64,000 nt of DNA from Nymphaea colorata (lineage: Eukaryota > Streptophyta > Magnoliopsida > Nymphaeales > Nymphaeaceae), in the NCBI RefSeq assembly GCF_008831285.2, contig NC_045140.1, forward strand, positions 24,446,131 to 24,510,130, written 5' to 3'. The translations under genes and the position numbers were made by a program. The notes under the pieces are model-generated. The model ran no database searches. It had not been told where the DNA came from and saw only the letters and a program-made list of their open reading frames with translations. Positions 26,301-37,800 of the stretch are shown in pieces. Every line of letters begins with the position of its first letter. Within the stretch, counting starts at the first letter, position 1.

Positions 26301-29020
26301 CAAACAAATACATAACAGGAGCAACTACAACCATGGACAAATTAGAAGAACAACAGACTGTGAAGCCTTGATTCCTTCAAGAAGTTGACAGCATAAGGAA
26401 TCTAGGAAAATGAATGTCAGAAGTTCGGTAAGCGGAATGTTGATGAGTTAAAACAACAGCCGGCCAGTTTGCTTCTGCAAGCTTGTTAATTTTGCTACAG
26501 CCACATTGGCAATTCAAGAAACAAGCAACCAGCTGCGCATTTCTTGGTACATGTAGCATCCTTCCAAGTACCAACGCCTGTGTTAAGACTAAATGGGTGG
26601 ACGTCATATATACAAATTGAAGAGAATATGAACAACCACAAACACTCACAAACCTCCTCCGCATCAACAAATAAAAAGGCAGTGAGAATAAGAAGAGGAA
26701 ACACAGACCTCCTTCTGCTATTTCATTGCCAAGTTGGTTAAGGAATATTTCACAATGCATTAAAAATTTGACTATCTTGTCACCAAAGAGTACCCTTTAG
26801 AGAGGGAAACTGAAAGGTGGCAAAATCTGATTCTAAAAGCAGTGAAGAGAATGTAGTTAAAGAGGCACAAACAGAGAACCAAAAGATGTGGATTGCCTTG
26901 GAGGCTGACCAAATCAAATGGTTTTATATAATAAGGGCCATCAAAGAACAAATGTAAATAAGAGCATCCTTGACTGTTTGCAAAATCCGGACGCTAATCT
27001 ATCCTTACTAAAGTCACAAAACACGAGACGAAGGCAACACCAAGCAAGTTGGTTCAGGAAGCAACTAAGCAAGTTGGTTCAGGAAGCAACTAAGCAAGTT
27101 CGTTCAGGATAAAAAGTAACAATATAGACTTGACAATTTAGCAGAATGCTTTCATCAAACCAACAACCAACAAGCATCCATGTGCTTTTAGGATGTCACA
27201 TGCAATCATAGAGAGCACAGCAGATAGGCCACATGCAAATCCACAACAGGACCAGTCACAACAACATATGAGGTAGAAAAACAATATGACGTGAACCCTC
27301 GATGCCGTCAAGAAGTTGGGGGCATAAGGGCTCCAGAATAATTAATGTCAGAAGTTCGGTAAGCGGGATGTTGATGAGTTAGAAACAACAGCCGGCCAGT
27401 TTGCTTCTGCAAACCTTGTTGATTTTGCTACAGCCGCATTGGCAATTCAAGAAATAGACAACCAGCTGCACATTTCTTGGTACATGTAGCATCCTACCAA
27501 CAGTAATAATAAGCCTAAATATGCGGGCATCATACATGTGAGTTAAAGAGAATATGAATGACCACAACACCAAAAAAGATACAAACCCCCTCCCCATCAA
27601 CAAATAGAAAGGCAGTGGAAATAAGTAGAGAAAACACAGAGATCCTTCGTCTATTACACTGGCAAGTTGGTTAAGAAATTTTTACAATGCAGTCAAAGCT
27701 TGACTTTACATTTTTCTTTGCAGCCAGAAGACTGTGTACTATCATATAATAATTTGCTTGCTTTGGCAGTAAAAATACGACCAGTCGTCAGAAACCAGCA
27801 CTTGTTGTGCGCAACTTCTTATTTGCAATGCTGCTGCAGTGGGACTTGCAGTGGTATGTTCTACTCTACTCTGATAATTTGTTAAAATTTCAAGCACTTC
27901 CTATGTTTTTAGAGACATAATAAAATTTTATGGATATATACATTGCAACAGCCTCAGCACCCCATAATCCACCTTCTGCTATTACAATCTAGTTTTTTTT
28001 TTGTGTTTCCATCATTTAACAGAAGCTGAAGGTAACTAGACACTAGCAGTAAATTCAAAAAGCAGGCGCCTGAGAACGTCGACATCACACACAATGCATA
28101 GGCATGATATCTTTTAGTTCAACATATGAAACCAATACCAATACCCAAGATATGCAATCATTCAAAAGCACACAGCCGATAACTCAGGGACACCATTGAC
28201 TTCCCCAAATTCTTGTCCCTGACATGGAAGACTATCATGGCAGACTACTGACGGCACAAAAAAAGTATGAAGGATGAGGAGAGATGCATTTTCCAATCTT
28301 GACTTCCTTTCTATATTTCTCATACTGATGCACAAAACTTCTCAGCAGAATCAAGACACTGAAGGACCAAACATCTAGAAAAATGTCTTTGGAGAAAAAA
28401 GGTCCGTCATAATGAAAGCTAACAGAGAAATAAATGTGTGAACATTTATTCAAACAAGAACGAAAAGTAATATGCAAAGACAGAGGACCCTTCACAAGAA
28501 CAAAGACCAACCCACCCTTCTAATCAGTTAATGATCCTCCATAACCAACAACCTAGGTGTATTCACCAAGGGAACTGTCACCTAAAGGATAAAGAACATA
28601 ATGAGGCACATCGCAAGTACCCAACATATCCCATAGATAAATAATTCCATCTAACGGCATTCACGGGACGAATGAACTCCAATCCGAAAAGAAAAACGTC
28701 GACCGAACATGCCACCATTGGCAAACCCTAAGTTGAAACATAAACCAGTGAACCAAAACAAATTCATGAGAAAGAATGCAAAGCATGCTAATCTCTTCAC
28801 ATGTGGCCAGGCATTCATCGATGATTTACGAAAAAGCAAACCAATAAAACTGAGGAGAAGAAAAGGGGATGCAAGGGGAAGCAAGGGAGGAAGAGATGGG
28901 GAGCACCGCAATCATACCGATTGTGAGATTCTGCGACGTTGCAGGAGCAAATAGATACAAATACAGGCAAAGGAAGAGGACGACTCTCAGGTAATGAACG
29001 TTTCTCATCGTCATACCCAT
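14308..29020 (-). CDS. NEMP/DUF2215 nuclear envelope membrane protein (PNET2-like)
   Basis: Ten exons on the minus strand: 29020-28918, 20541-20319, 19723-19569, 19486-19341, 19086-19024, 18840-18748, 17684-17523, 15540-15434, 14874-14702 and 14588-14308. All are GT-AG and in phase, giving 501 residues. Residues 1-29 are a signal peptide (LRVVLFLCLYLYLFAPATS), followed by an NLTI glycosylation sequon. A lumenal part contains CQRIHVQGVPRL, VVICFHRN and a conserved WEKLSKDTWIGSMSPYDYRLLD stretch. About five hydrophobic segments follow between ~165 and 340, with GAWLGFWGVRKLVLSEDGAVD between the fourth and fifth. The basic, soluble C-terminus has YFSTFHRTP, FSKEEWDAFTKDETRKALKE and LVSSPEFGQWA. 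Family knowledge: plant PNET2/NEMP proteins sit in the inner nuclear membrane and touch chromatin. Three in-frame ATGs lie at 29020, 29014 and 29008, and the first is used here. The 5' donor of exon 8 (TTGAT|gtaagc) was chosen by phase. Confidence 0.9.
14921..15174. mobile_element. PIF/Harbinger (Tourist)-type MITE in intron 8 of the NEMP gene
   Basis: A 254 bp element with imperfect terminal inverted repeats: GATAGCATTTGGATGGCACA at the left, and GGGACAGTTTGGATGACACC as the reverse complement of the right. It is flanked on both sides by the trinucleotide TAA (14918-14920 and 15175-15177), the typical target duplication of this superfamily. There is no coding capacity. The ends resemble the element at 45478-45716. 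Confidence 0.65.
15744..17426. repeat. Large tandem duplication in intron 7 of the NEMP gene
   Basis: The segment 15826-16626 is repeated almost perfectly as 16627-17426. Both copies include the gtaaccacaaaggaaag start, the aggaagaag purine-rich stretch, the C9 run and the ggtaccttgcataat end. Differences are few: single bases and homopolymer lengths. An extra 82 bp copy of the first part precedes it at 15744-15825. The two nearly identical minus-strand open frames (16199-16423 and 16992-17222) are by-products of this duplication. Near identity implies a recent origin. Confidence 0.9.
19801..19892. repeat. 47 bp tandem duplication in intron 2 of the NEMP gene
   Basis: acatgctagactaagaa-atcatg and the rest of the unit occur at 19801 and again at 19848 with one or two base differences. 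No function is evident. Confidence 0.85.
22273..23404. mobile_element. Non-autonomous hAT-type element (outer), interrupted by a second element
   Basis: The left end ctgtgtgacacagg and the reverse complement of the right end, ctatgtcacatggg, form an imperfect inverted repeat. Subterminal cggtacgggtacgg-type motifs occur near both ends. The 8 bp target duplication aacaagac is perfect (22265-22272 and 23405-23412). The sibling array copy at about 24271-24300 reads ...cataacaagaccaattac without insertion and so serves as a paralogous empty site. The interior is AT-rich with no transposase. The last 5 bases lie beyond the inner element. Confidence 0.8.
22651..23399. mobile_element. GC-rich non-autonomous hAT-type element (inner, nested)
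   Basis: A 749 bp element far more GC-rich than its surroundings. It has ends TAAGGCTGGGCCTGGCC and, reverse-complemented from the right, TAGGAGTGGGTATCGGGCC. It is flanked by a perfect 8 bp duplication catagaac (22643-22650 and 23400-23407). Five bases of that duplication are the terminus of the outer element, so insertion happened at the outer element's right end and afterwards in time. The interior consists of CTCCCTCTCC-type and GGCCCGGC-type low-complexity sequence. Open frames of up to about 280 codons on both strands here are compositional and are not annotated as genes. Confidence 0.85.
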
Positions 29021-29252
29021 CGGCAAGCCCTAACCAGAGAGAAAGGGAGAGAGAGGAGTGACGCGGGCGCGCGGCGAAGGGTTTAATGTATTGGAAAGTT
29101 ACCCGGAGGTCACGCACCACCGTTTAAAGGGAGTGCGGTTCTGGATCTTCAAAAATCTGTTCTATCAAATTTCAGATTTGAAATCCATATAACTAACATC
29201 TAATGTGGATGTTGATATGACAAGATGAAATCCATAGTTCATCTAACTAAAG

Positions 29253-29374
29253 ATCATAAGTCAGACTTAAAATCCATTTTTAAGATCCTTAGTTTACTCT
29301 TTTGTATTGAGAAATCATAAGTCAGACTTGAAATCCATTTTTAAGATCCTTAGTTTACTCTTTTGTATTGAGAA
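29253..29374. repeat. 61 bp tandem duplication
   Basis: atcataagtcagactt and the following bases through gtattgagaa occur at 29253 and again at 29314, with one base change seen. It is about 230 bp upstream of the NEMP start codon, so it may lie in its promoter. Confidence 0.85.
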
Positions 29375-31020
29375 ATGGCCGGATTGAAAGATTGGAGAAG
29401 GAGGGTTTCATCTTAAATCCACAGTTTTTAAATTCTCAAGGTCTCAAATCCGATACTATCAAAATCTCGTAAGAAATTGAGTTGTTGTTTGGGTCCAACT
29501 ACTACTATTGTTCAAACAGCCCGGTGCGATCCGTTCAAACTACATGAATCTCCATTCCTTTGTACTCATAAATAAAGGGTAGTGGGAAGACCCTTTTTTG
29601 ATTCATGCATTACATTACTTCTTCTTCTTTTTCAAGTTTATCTTTTTTATTTTTTGAACGTGTAAAATTTACTACTATTAAAAACCATTTCCAGAGATAT
29701 CATTTCCTATATAGACTATCAAACGCGGGAGAAGTTATCATCGAATGACCTAATTGTCTTCTACGACCCCTCTCTTTCTACGGATTTTTCCAGCTTTTGA
29801 GACAAATCTGTAGTACGAGACTTAAAAAGCTTCTTCAAGAACAGACCACCTATCAAACACGTTTAATTTAAGGCAGATTGATGTAGCATTAGAAACCAGT
29901 GTTCAATTTAAGGCAGCTGTTCCTTAGTTCAAATGGCGCCTAAGGTCTAAGGGGTCAGTTGGAAACAGTAACATATTGTTATTGTCTTATAATTTTACTA
30001 AAAAAATGGGATAGACTTATGGAAAACTTGGCACAACATTTCCCGAATTTGTTCCATTTTTAAAAAAGATTCATGGAACAGTAGTAATGTGCTAGCTGTT
30101 GGAAAATAGTGTTTGATGAATGTGCTTTAACTAATATACTCTTTATAGATTTATGGAATACTAGAGGCAGGTGTTCAAGTTGGAGTAGATTTATGAATTG
30201 CTTATTTTATTCGCCAAACAACCCCAATAATAATAATATGTAACAGTTTCATGTTCTACCCCAAACATGAGGACAAGTTCATGGAATTTTCAAACGGCCC
30301 ATAAAATTAGGGCCTAAGAAAATTCAGGCAATCAGAAATCTACCAAAATTTCTAACAGGCACAACACATATGTTTGTTTTTTTAAAACACAACCTCTGGC
30401 TGAGAACATACAATTTTTCAGTTGGAAAGAACCTCGTAGCAAGCACACGTAGTTTGGCTTTAAATTTGTCGCTGCTGCTTGAGTTTCGTTATAGCATTGC
30501 TTCTAGGAGCAAGCACAGTTTTCTATTTAAAAAAAAAATTATAAGAAAGCGACTAACGTCTTGGCAAATAACAAATCATCATTTCTCAACTTTTAAACAT
30601 TCCCGATTAGACGATTAATGTTCTTATGAAAAAATCTCGAAGTGCTCTTATAACAAAAAATTTTGGATATAAAATAACAATAACACTTAGCATAAAGAAC
30701 AACTATTTCTTTTGCTGATGAAAGATATTCTTGTTTCATGAAGGGCTCTTTTAAATTTTATGACAAATTTTTTTGTTAGTTTCAAAGTTGGGTGGTGCTT
30801 TGCACCTTGCCCCCAGTTTGGAATAACATTCTTAGAATTGTCTCAAATAGCTCTATATTCTCAAAAAATGTAGACTTATCAAATATTGTCAGTGCATGTG
30901 AAAATACATGCACATATACAGTTTTTAAGGTGTGTTTGACTTCATGCTCAAAACATCCTTTTGGAGGCAAAACGTTGTTTGAGGGTGTTTGGCATTGGGG
31001 CGGAGCCAAGGGGGACATGC

Positions 31021-31185
31021 ATGGGCCCTAGCCTCACCTCAAGTTTTTTTTTTTTAATTTACATGTAAATTTTAAGAAATTTTACTTGTTAAAGGGAATC
31101 CACATGGGCCCTGGCCTCACCTCAAGTTTTTTTTTTTTTAATTTACATGTAAATTTTAAGAAATTTTGCTTGTCCTATATAAAAA
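31021..31185. repeat. 82 bp tandem duplication of a dispersed-repeat-like sequence
   Basis: atgggccc(t)(a/g)gcctcacct, a poly-T run and a taatttacatgtaaatttt block occur at 31021 and again at 31103. The preceding ggggcggagccaaggggg resembles sequence often seen at plant transposon ends, but no element borders could be set. Confidence 0.75.
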
Positions 31186-31659
31186 ATTTGAAAAAAGATA
31201 TTTTGGCCCTTGTCAAAATTAATAAACTTTAATTCGGCCCTTCTTATGAAAAATTTCAAGCTTCGCCCTTGTCTGGCAACACTTGAATTCATTAAAACCC
31301 GGTTGAAAACCAGGATTTGTAGAAGCCAGTGAGGGGTCTTTTTTCACAAAAAAAAAAGACGTTTTGAGGGCATTTTGGATTCCACTTAAACAATTGTTCA
31401 CTACAAAATTGCAAAGGCATTTGCCAGCCGATTTGATGCAGATATTGTAAGTCTGTTGTTATTAAAGTATGCAAAGCAAATCAGACCATTTAAAAAAATG
31501 AGCAGTTAATTGTGCCGTGAAAAATTATTGTGGAATTAAGGGCTTGTATTATGTTGTTGAGTAAAGTTCCTTGATTCCTTTGTGATCTTTTATTTACACA
31601 GTTGTCAAGCATATTCCACCTATACGTTCATGCTAGAGCTCTAGACCATATAAATCTAA

Positions 31660-31785
31660 GGAGGTTATCCAAACAAAACCAGGTTTTCAATAGTGAAAAC
31701 ATGGTTTTTGACATGCTATCCAAACAGTAAAACCAGGTTTTCAACAAACCCATTTTTCAAGGCGTGCATCCAAACAAGGCCTTAG
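31660..31785. mobile_element. Possible MITE remnant with repeated atccaaaca motifs
   Basis: tatccaaaca and aaccaggttttcaa blocks recur three times, ending gtgcatccaaacaaggcc followed by TTA. The end resembles the inverted termini of the Harbinger-type MITEs elsewhere in the window. A matching left end was not found, so the element is incomplete or diverged. Confidence 0.3.
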
Positions 31786-33182
31786 ATCACGTTGCACACA
31801 TACGTTGCCTATTGTTTGTATACAAACATTCAAAAGTATAGTCATATGCATGAATTGAAGATGTAAGAATTTAAAAAAAAAATGAAAACATTGTAGTTGG
31901 TGAACTAAGAAAGCCCCAGCTAAGAAATCTGATTAATGTATAGATTTTGTTTTTAAGATTATTTTGCATTAGTGCTGGTAATTAGCCCGATTTTAAATAA
32001 ATCAAGGTTTAAAATAGAAAACAAAAAGGCCAACCAGTCTTGAATAAATTAAAAGAGAGAGTTTCCCAAGTTAAAGTGCATAGGGACCTCTCTTAATGCA
32101 AGCCTGCCAACTTTACCCAAACTTCATTAATCTATGCCACAAACAGCTAACCCATTATAAAAAGAAAAAGCAAAACAAACAATTATTTTATCATTTAAAA
32201 AACCCCATTAAGCTAGATTAGTGCTCTGCATCTTGAAGAATCATTTCTCCCCTTTTCCACTTGCCCATTGGACATAATAAATGTAAATTATTCAACATTC
32301 CAAGATGAAACCCTAGTTGGAAAGATGAGGCTGACAGCCTTTGCCATCAAATTTGTTCAATTAATTTCACCTCTTTGATTCCTCATCGTGCATTATAATA
32401 TGACTGAGATGCAGTTATCAACCAACATTGGAAACTGCAAGATGATTGAACATATCATAATGCTTTCTTCTTTTTTAAGATGATGCAAGGCAGAAAAGTG
32501 AACTCAATCATCGCCTTCACTTCATCATCCCAAAAGCAACAACAGCATGTCAAGATTGATTAGTTTATGGGTTTTCAAGCGTCTTATATGGAGGGATGTT
32601 CTGGCAGCTATTATTTGTCCTTGGATCTTGCTCAATATGAAATATTTGAAAAGATGAAAAGGGCACTAAAACCATTGGTTTGATTGAAGTGCACCAAGGG
32701 AAAAAAGACGACTTAATAAGATTATTTTTGGCTTCTCAAGGAAAGGCAAATGAGTAGATAAATAAAGTTTTGTATACGGAATCTTTTGTTTCCGGAAGTG
32801 GAACGAGGTCTTATTCATGGTAGGAGCGGTGGTGGAAAAGAAAAAAAAAAAAACTTGGCAACTTTATGCACTTTTGGTTATTAAAGTTCGACGAAGGACA
32901 TCTATGGATAATTAAGTTTGGGTAGCTTTGTAGCTTATTAACGTGAAATTATTTTGCAATTCTCAATGACATTTAAATATTTCGCGGGAATATAATATTT
33001 AAGCCCTTTGTTATGCGGTGCACATGGGCCCTATAAAAAAACATTTAGGGGATGCATGGTTAGGTATTGTTTGTGACGATAAAAAGAAAAGAGAGAGAAC
33101 TAGTCAACGCTCAGAACTTCTCCCTCTCAAATGCTCACCTAGCATACATATGATAGAATCAGTTGTAGGTGATCAGCATAAT

Positions 33183-33223
33183 TATATATATATATATATA
33201 TCTATATATATATATATATATAT
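33183..33223. repeat. (TA)n microsatellite
   Basis: About 20 TA units interrupted by one tc. An open frame across it (33018-33290) is spurious. Confidence 0.9.
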
Positions 33224-33993
33224 AAGACAAAAAGGAGACCACTTAATTCTTGTGAACATTTATTTTAAACATAGAAACATATTATTGTAACACATGCATC
33301 AGCTCAGGATTTTTCATGAGAATATTTAATTTAATTTAATTTTTTTTTTACTAACAACGTTTTGGTGCTGTAAGAGCCATTAGTATTTAGGGGGAAAAAG
33401 TAGATTAAAACCAGAGAATGATTGAATTCTTGTATAATAATTAAGTTAATCGACCGATCGTATTTACGGGGTCAGATTGTACAATAAGTACTTTGATTAT
33501 CGATCTATTTTAATTGGCCTGATTTTGGTAGCTGATCCCTCCACCTTCTCTTATATGTATCACGGGATAATGTGGGTGAAATCTTTGTAGTGTTCTACCA
33601 AACCTGGCTATATGCGATGTACTCGTGCATGAAATTTTAGTGTGCCAGTATGATTATGACGAAAATACCCTTCATTCACACAAAAAAAAAAAAGAAAATT
33701 TTTGGAGAAGACGAAAATAGAAATTGAAAAAAAGTAAAAAGTCCACACTGAACAAGACATAATGTCGTGATCTTGCAGTGTTTTTAGTCATTGGAAAGTT
33801 TCAGTTTAAATGGAAAAAATATTGGCATGAGGCCTCATATTTTCTTTCAAATAGAAAAAAAAAAGATCCTTAGGTCTCTTGGACGGCTAAAGAACAAAGA
33901 CTTTTACGTGACGTAAACAAAATCATTCATCAGTAAGAGTTCACATTCACAAACATTTGGGAACAAATGTTAATAAATCAGTCATTCATTTTC

Positions 33994-34101
33994 GAGCAAA
34001 TGTTAATACATCAGCCAGACGAGTACCGATATGCAAGTTGAAGAAATGAGCAAATGTTAATACATCAGTCGGACGAGTATCGATATACAAGTTGAAGTAT
34101 C
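33994..34101. repeat. 54 bp tandem duplication
   Basis: gagcaaatgttaatacatca and the following bases through gttgaag occur at 33994 and 34048 with a few substitutions. A shorter, older third match lies just upstream at about 33964. Confidence 0.8.
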
Positions 34102-34800
34102 ATGCACAGACGCTACCCCAAAACACCAAAAACAACCTTGAAACATATAGAGATGAGGAAGGTTACGGTTTCACCGGTGGTTCCTTGTAGATCTTGACAA
34201 GTATGTGGAGTCCGCAGGACCTTCCTTGCTTCAATGACGCTAGAATGAAGCCAAAATTTTGGTCACACCATAAAATAATGACCTTTAATTGATACTCATT
34301 GAAAAGGATGATGGAATAAATGGAGGTGGCGTTTGTATCACTTTCTTTCCTACAACAGTGGAGATGAGGACAAAACACGCACAAGGGTTAAGTCGGAGGC
34401 CACTGTTGGCGTTATGAAAATGAGGTCGGACTTATCCTGTGGAAAAAAGCCACTTTCCCATGGAAAAGTGAGTCTCACATCTGCCTGGTGACGCAACTAG
34501 TTCTCGATTGCGCCAGATATTCACACCTAGCTTTTTTGGTGCTGTTAAATCGTGTTTGTTGGAAAAAGTAAAAGGTGAATCCGATAAGCAAGTTAGGTCA
34601 TGAGCTTCAGTGTCTGCATGCTTTTGGTGACGGGCACCCCTTCAAAAACAGGTTACTTTGTGTGACTTTCATGAGATCAGACAAACCAACCACGGCGTTT
34701 GGCGGTTAGATTAATAAGACTAGATTCATTGGCAGAGCTAAAAATTTAAGGAAAAGAGGTCATCTTTATACGTATACAAATAAGGGACTCTGCTCTCTAA

Positions 34801-34831
34801 CTATATATATGTATATATATATATATATATA
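34801..34831. repeat. (TA)n microsatellite
   Basis: TA units interrupted by tgta and followed by tatgtctc. No associated feature. Confidence 0.8.
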
Positions 34832-37800
34832 TGTCTCTTACTTATAGGTTATAGGTAGCTCTGCCCTTGGTTTATGATATTCACCTTAAAGCCGCTTTTT
34901 GTGAGTCCCACCTTGTCAGTTGCTCTCCATTGGAAGAAAATATGAGAGAACGAGTGGTTTAACGTGGTTAGGTGAAATTGTTAACCTTAGTTTTGATAAC
35001 GTGTAAGATAATCATTTATACCTAGAATTTGGTTACGTCAATCAGCAATAATTATTGTTGATATGGACATGAAAATTATCACGAGTATTTATTTCAGTTT
35101 ATTTTTAATAGCATTTCTTTTCTTGAACTAAAATTGCAGATTCTTGGAAGTAAGCCTACAATCCCCAGCTCTAAACCACGCTTTCCTCCTCCAAACTGGA
35201 TTGGAGAATTTGAGAGTCTCAGTTTGCCATGCAAGTAAAGACGCCAGCATCCTCTTTGGAAGGCAGAGTCCTAAAAATCTATAAGGGTGATTTGTTTCAC
35301 CGCTATAAACTCTGCATAAACCGGTCACTTCGGCCTTCACATAATCAGACTTGACTTGCTTCTCGCAAAAAAAATGGGGACAATCATTTCTGCAGTGCCT
35401 CCATCTCTGCAATTATTTGAATTCTGAAGATATTGATCGAGCATGGGAGGATTATTCTTTTGTTAAAATTTACTGCACAAATAATTGTTGTGGACACAAA
35501 CAATTATCTAATGTGGTCGCATTTGGTTTGGTTGGATATAAAAATCACCAACCCTTGACTAAACCAGATTGCAGAACTTGATCTAAACCATAGCAGATTC
35601 GTGAGTGATTTCTTGTTCATGCACAATGCTGAATATGGGTCTGATCATACATGCCGCCCGCATCCGATTAGAATATATGGGAAAGATCTGCATCCGATCA
35701 CCTGCTCAATTACTCGACTCAAGTGATGGAACTCATCTTGCAGGAAACGCCATGTATGACATAAGGAACATGTGAGGTATGGATCAGTTGTTAACTTATG
35801 GATGGGGAGAGATATCTATCGCATCAGCAGCGTGAAATCATCTCAGCGGCTGAGCTAAGATTGCCGACTGTAGCAAATTGCATGTTCGGGCGTTATCTGA
35901 ACAGGGCCGATCAGTTGCTCAACAGTTCAGTAACCAATCAACAGTTGGGTGACATCCGTTTCAATTCAGATAACTCAGTTCCCTTTTATTTCATTTTGAA
36001 ATAGTTGACGGAATTGAACCGAGAAAACCAAGATATCAAGCAAGTCATTCAAGTTGGCGGCTGCCGGAAGTCACCACCGTTTTTTTCTCTTAAAAAAAAA
36101 AAACTACTCCAAATGGTTGCCCTCATCAACTGCACACCAGCCGTTTCGCGATTGTGTCCCCAAGCACTTGTTTGCACCAAACACATAAAAACAGCTAAAA
36201 GTGTTCCTTGCTTTAAGGGGTACAGTGCAATTGAGCGGCAAGGTGACATTAAGAGTAAGTTTGATGGCCACAGAACACGCGGAATGTAACACACATGCCT
36301 TGTTTAGTCGACTTTTTTAAACAACCGCCATCCGCGATGCAAGATGGACACAGTGGACAGTTGAATAGAGGGTATAAATTAACCCATGTTCCACACTGTT
36401 CTAAGCTCTCGAAATAACATGGAACAGGACACAGTCTCTCGCCCCGAGCTGCCCTCGAGTCGAGCTTCTCCCCTCCTCCTTTGTCTCTCCCCCTTCTCTC
36501 TTTTGAGTCTCCCCCTCCCCCCTTGCTCTACGCTTTTCTCCCTTGTTCTCTCATTATTGTTGTCAGTTACTCTTCTATGCAAAATGGTAGCAAGTGACAC
36601 CCTCAAGTTAAAGATGCACCGTAAGTCCACTCAAAACTCCGAAACAAGCTAAAAGCTTTTAAGTATGAATATATGACCATAGAGTTTTATAACGAAGGTG
36701 GGTTTGTGTTCCTTATGTCCCTTGTTTGCATGAAGGTGGAGACAATTGGGTCCCACCATTTAGTGGAATGCTGCATTCTCCACAATCAAACGAGCTCTTA
36801 AGTCTTCGCTGTCTGACCAAGGGTACAGCTAGATCTTAAATTTATGCACACACTTCATTTAACTATATTTGATTTTGTTCCTCATGAGAGACCTAGACAC
36901 ATAGATTGGGAGGCCCTAGTTGTTGCACCTAAGTAAACTGGTTTATTTGTTTTTATCTTTTCATCTCCCAAAGACCATTACGAAAGCCTTGGACCAGATT
37001 TGTCCTCTTCTACAAAGTCTAGCCCCCAGTTTCAGAGCTTCTAAGAAACCAATTCTAGCGAAAGTCAGATCCACCATGGACTCACTAATGGCCAAACTAG
37101 GAGCTCAACTAGAAGCGCCCTTTAGATCTAAATTCTGCTGCTTGTTCTTGTCAAATTTCAAAATAAGGGTGTGATAAGTGTTTGATTTTATAATACTCTT
37201 CATTTAGATTGTGTTTTTTTTTTTCCTGTAATGTAAAGTAAATTATTTAAGAACACGAACAGTTTTTTTTTTCATGATCATAATTGTTGAGATGCTATAA
37301 AATGTTGAATACATCTGGAAACATGGCAATTGATACGTTGGTTCTTATCAAATCTACAACGTGATTCACATCCATAAATGAGGAAGCTTCAAAATTGGCG
37401 ATTTGGCGGCTCTCAGTTTTCCAGCTGTGCAAAATTTCTTTGGTCCCAGTTATTAAAGCGGATCTTAAGGCTTCTTTAGATATCTTGAATGTCAAACACT
37501 TAGTTGAGATCTGGATCCCATCAAGAGCTCTAATGCGGTCCAACTCCACGAGGCCAATGATACGTGAATCCCCCCAACAAATGTGAATAAAAAACGCGGA
37601 TTTTGGGGGCCACCAGGCTCTGATATGTCAATTTGGATCTCAGAATGGACCCATTTCAAAATCAATGCATGGGCAATGGACCTACATCATTCAAAGATCA
37701 CCTACTCAAAATGTGGGTAGCCATTCCAGAGATCAGCTTGATATAACATATTTATTCTATTATATATTCACATACATATATTATATGGAAAATGTTTTCC

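Larger units (their letters stand above)
21190..27690. repeat. Tandem array of an approximately 0.9 kb unit inside intron 1 of the NEMP gene
   Basis: The marker block tcagaagttcggtaagcggg, followed by gatgttgatgag and a region ending ggcaattcaagaaata, recurs near 21478, 23513, 24383, 25274, 26414 and 27351. A second marker, (ca/ct)agttggttaag followed by a ca(a/c)gcagtaaaaat-type block and a tcatcaaagagtaccc block, recurs at about 21747, 24686, 25770, 26731 and 27661. After subtracting inserted DNA, the unit spacing is about 870-950 bp. Copies carry their own indels. One has an internal 182 bp duplication (25429-25610 repeated at 25611-25792). Another has a 24 bp motif repeated three times near 27044-27110. 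A shorter partial unit starts near 21190. Minus-strand open frames shared between copies (for example 24288-24629, 26377-26760 and 27379-27603) contain stops at different places and look non-coding. Confidence 0.85.

Noticed and set aside
21393-27603. Minus-strand open frames sharing HVPRNVQL and FLNCQCGCSK words in several places
   Set aside because: The similarity is explained by tandem duplication of the intron unit. Frames end at different points, and there are no consistent starts or splice sites.
36386-36652. 88-codon open frame in C/T-rich DNA
   Set aside because: Leu/Ser/Pro-rich low-complexity translation with a matching open frame on the other strand.
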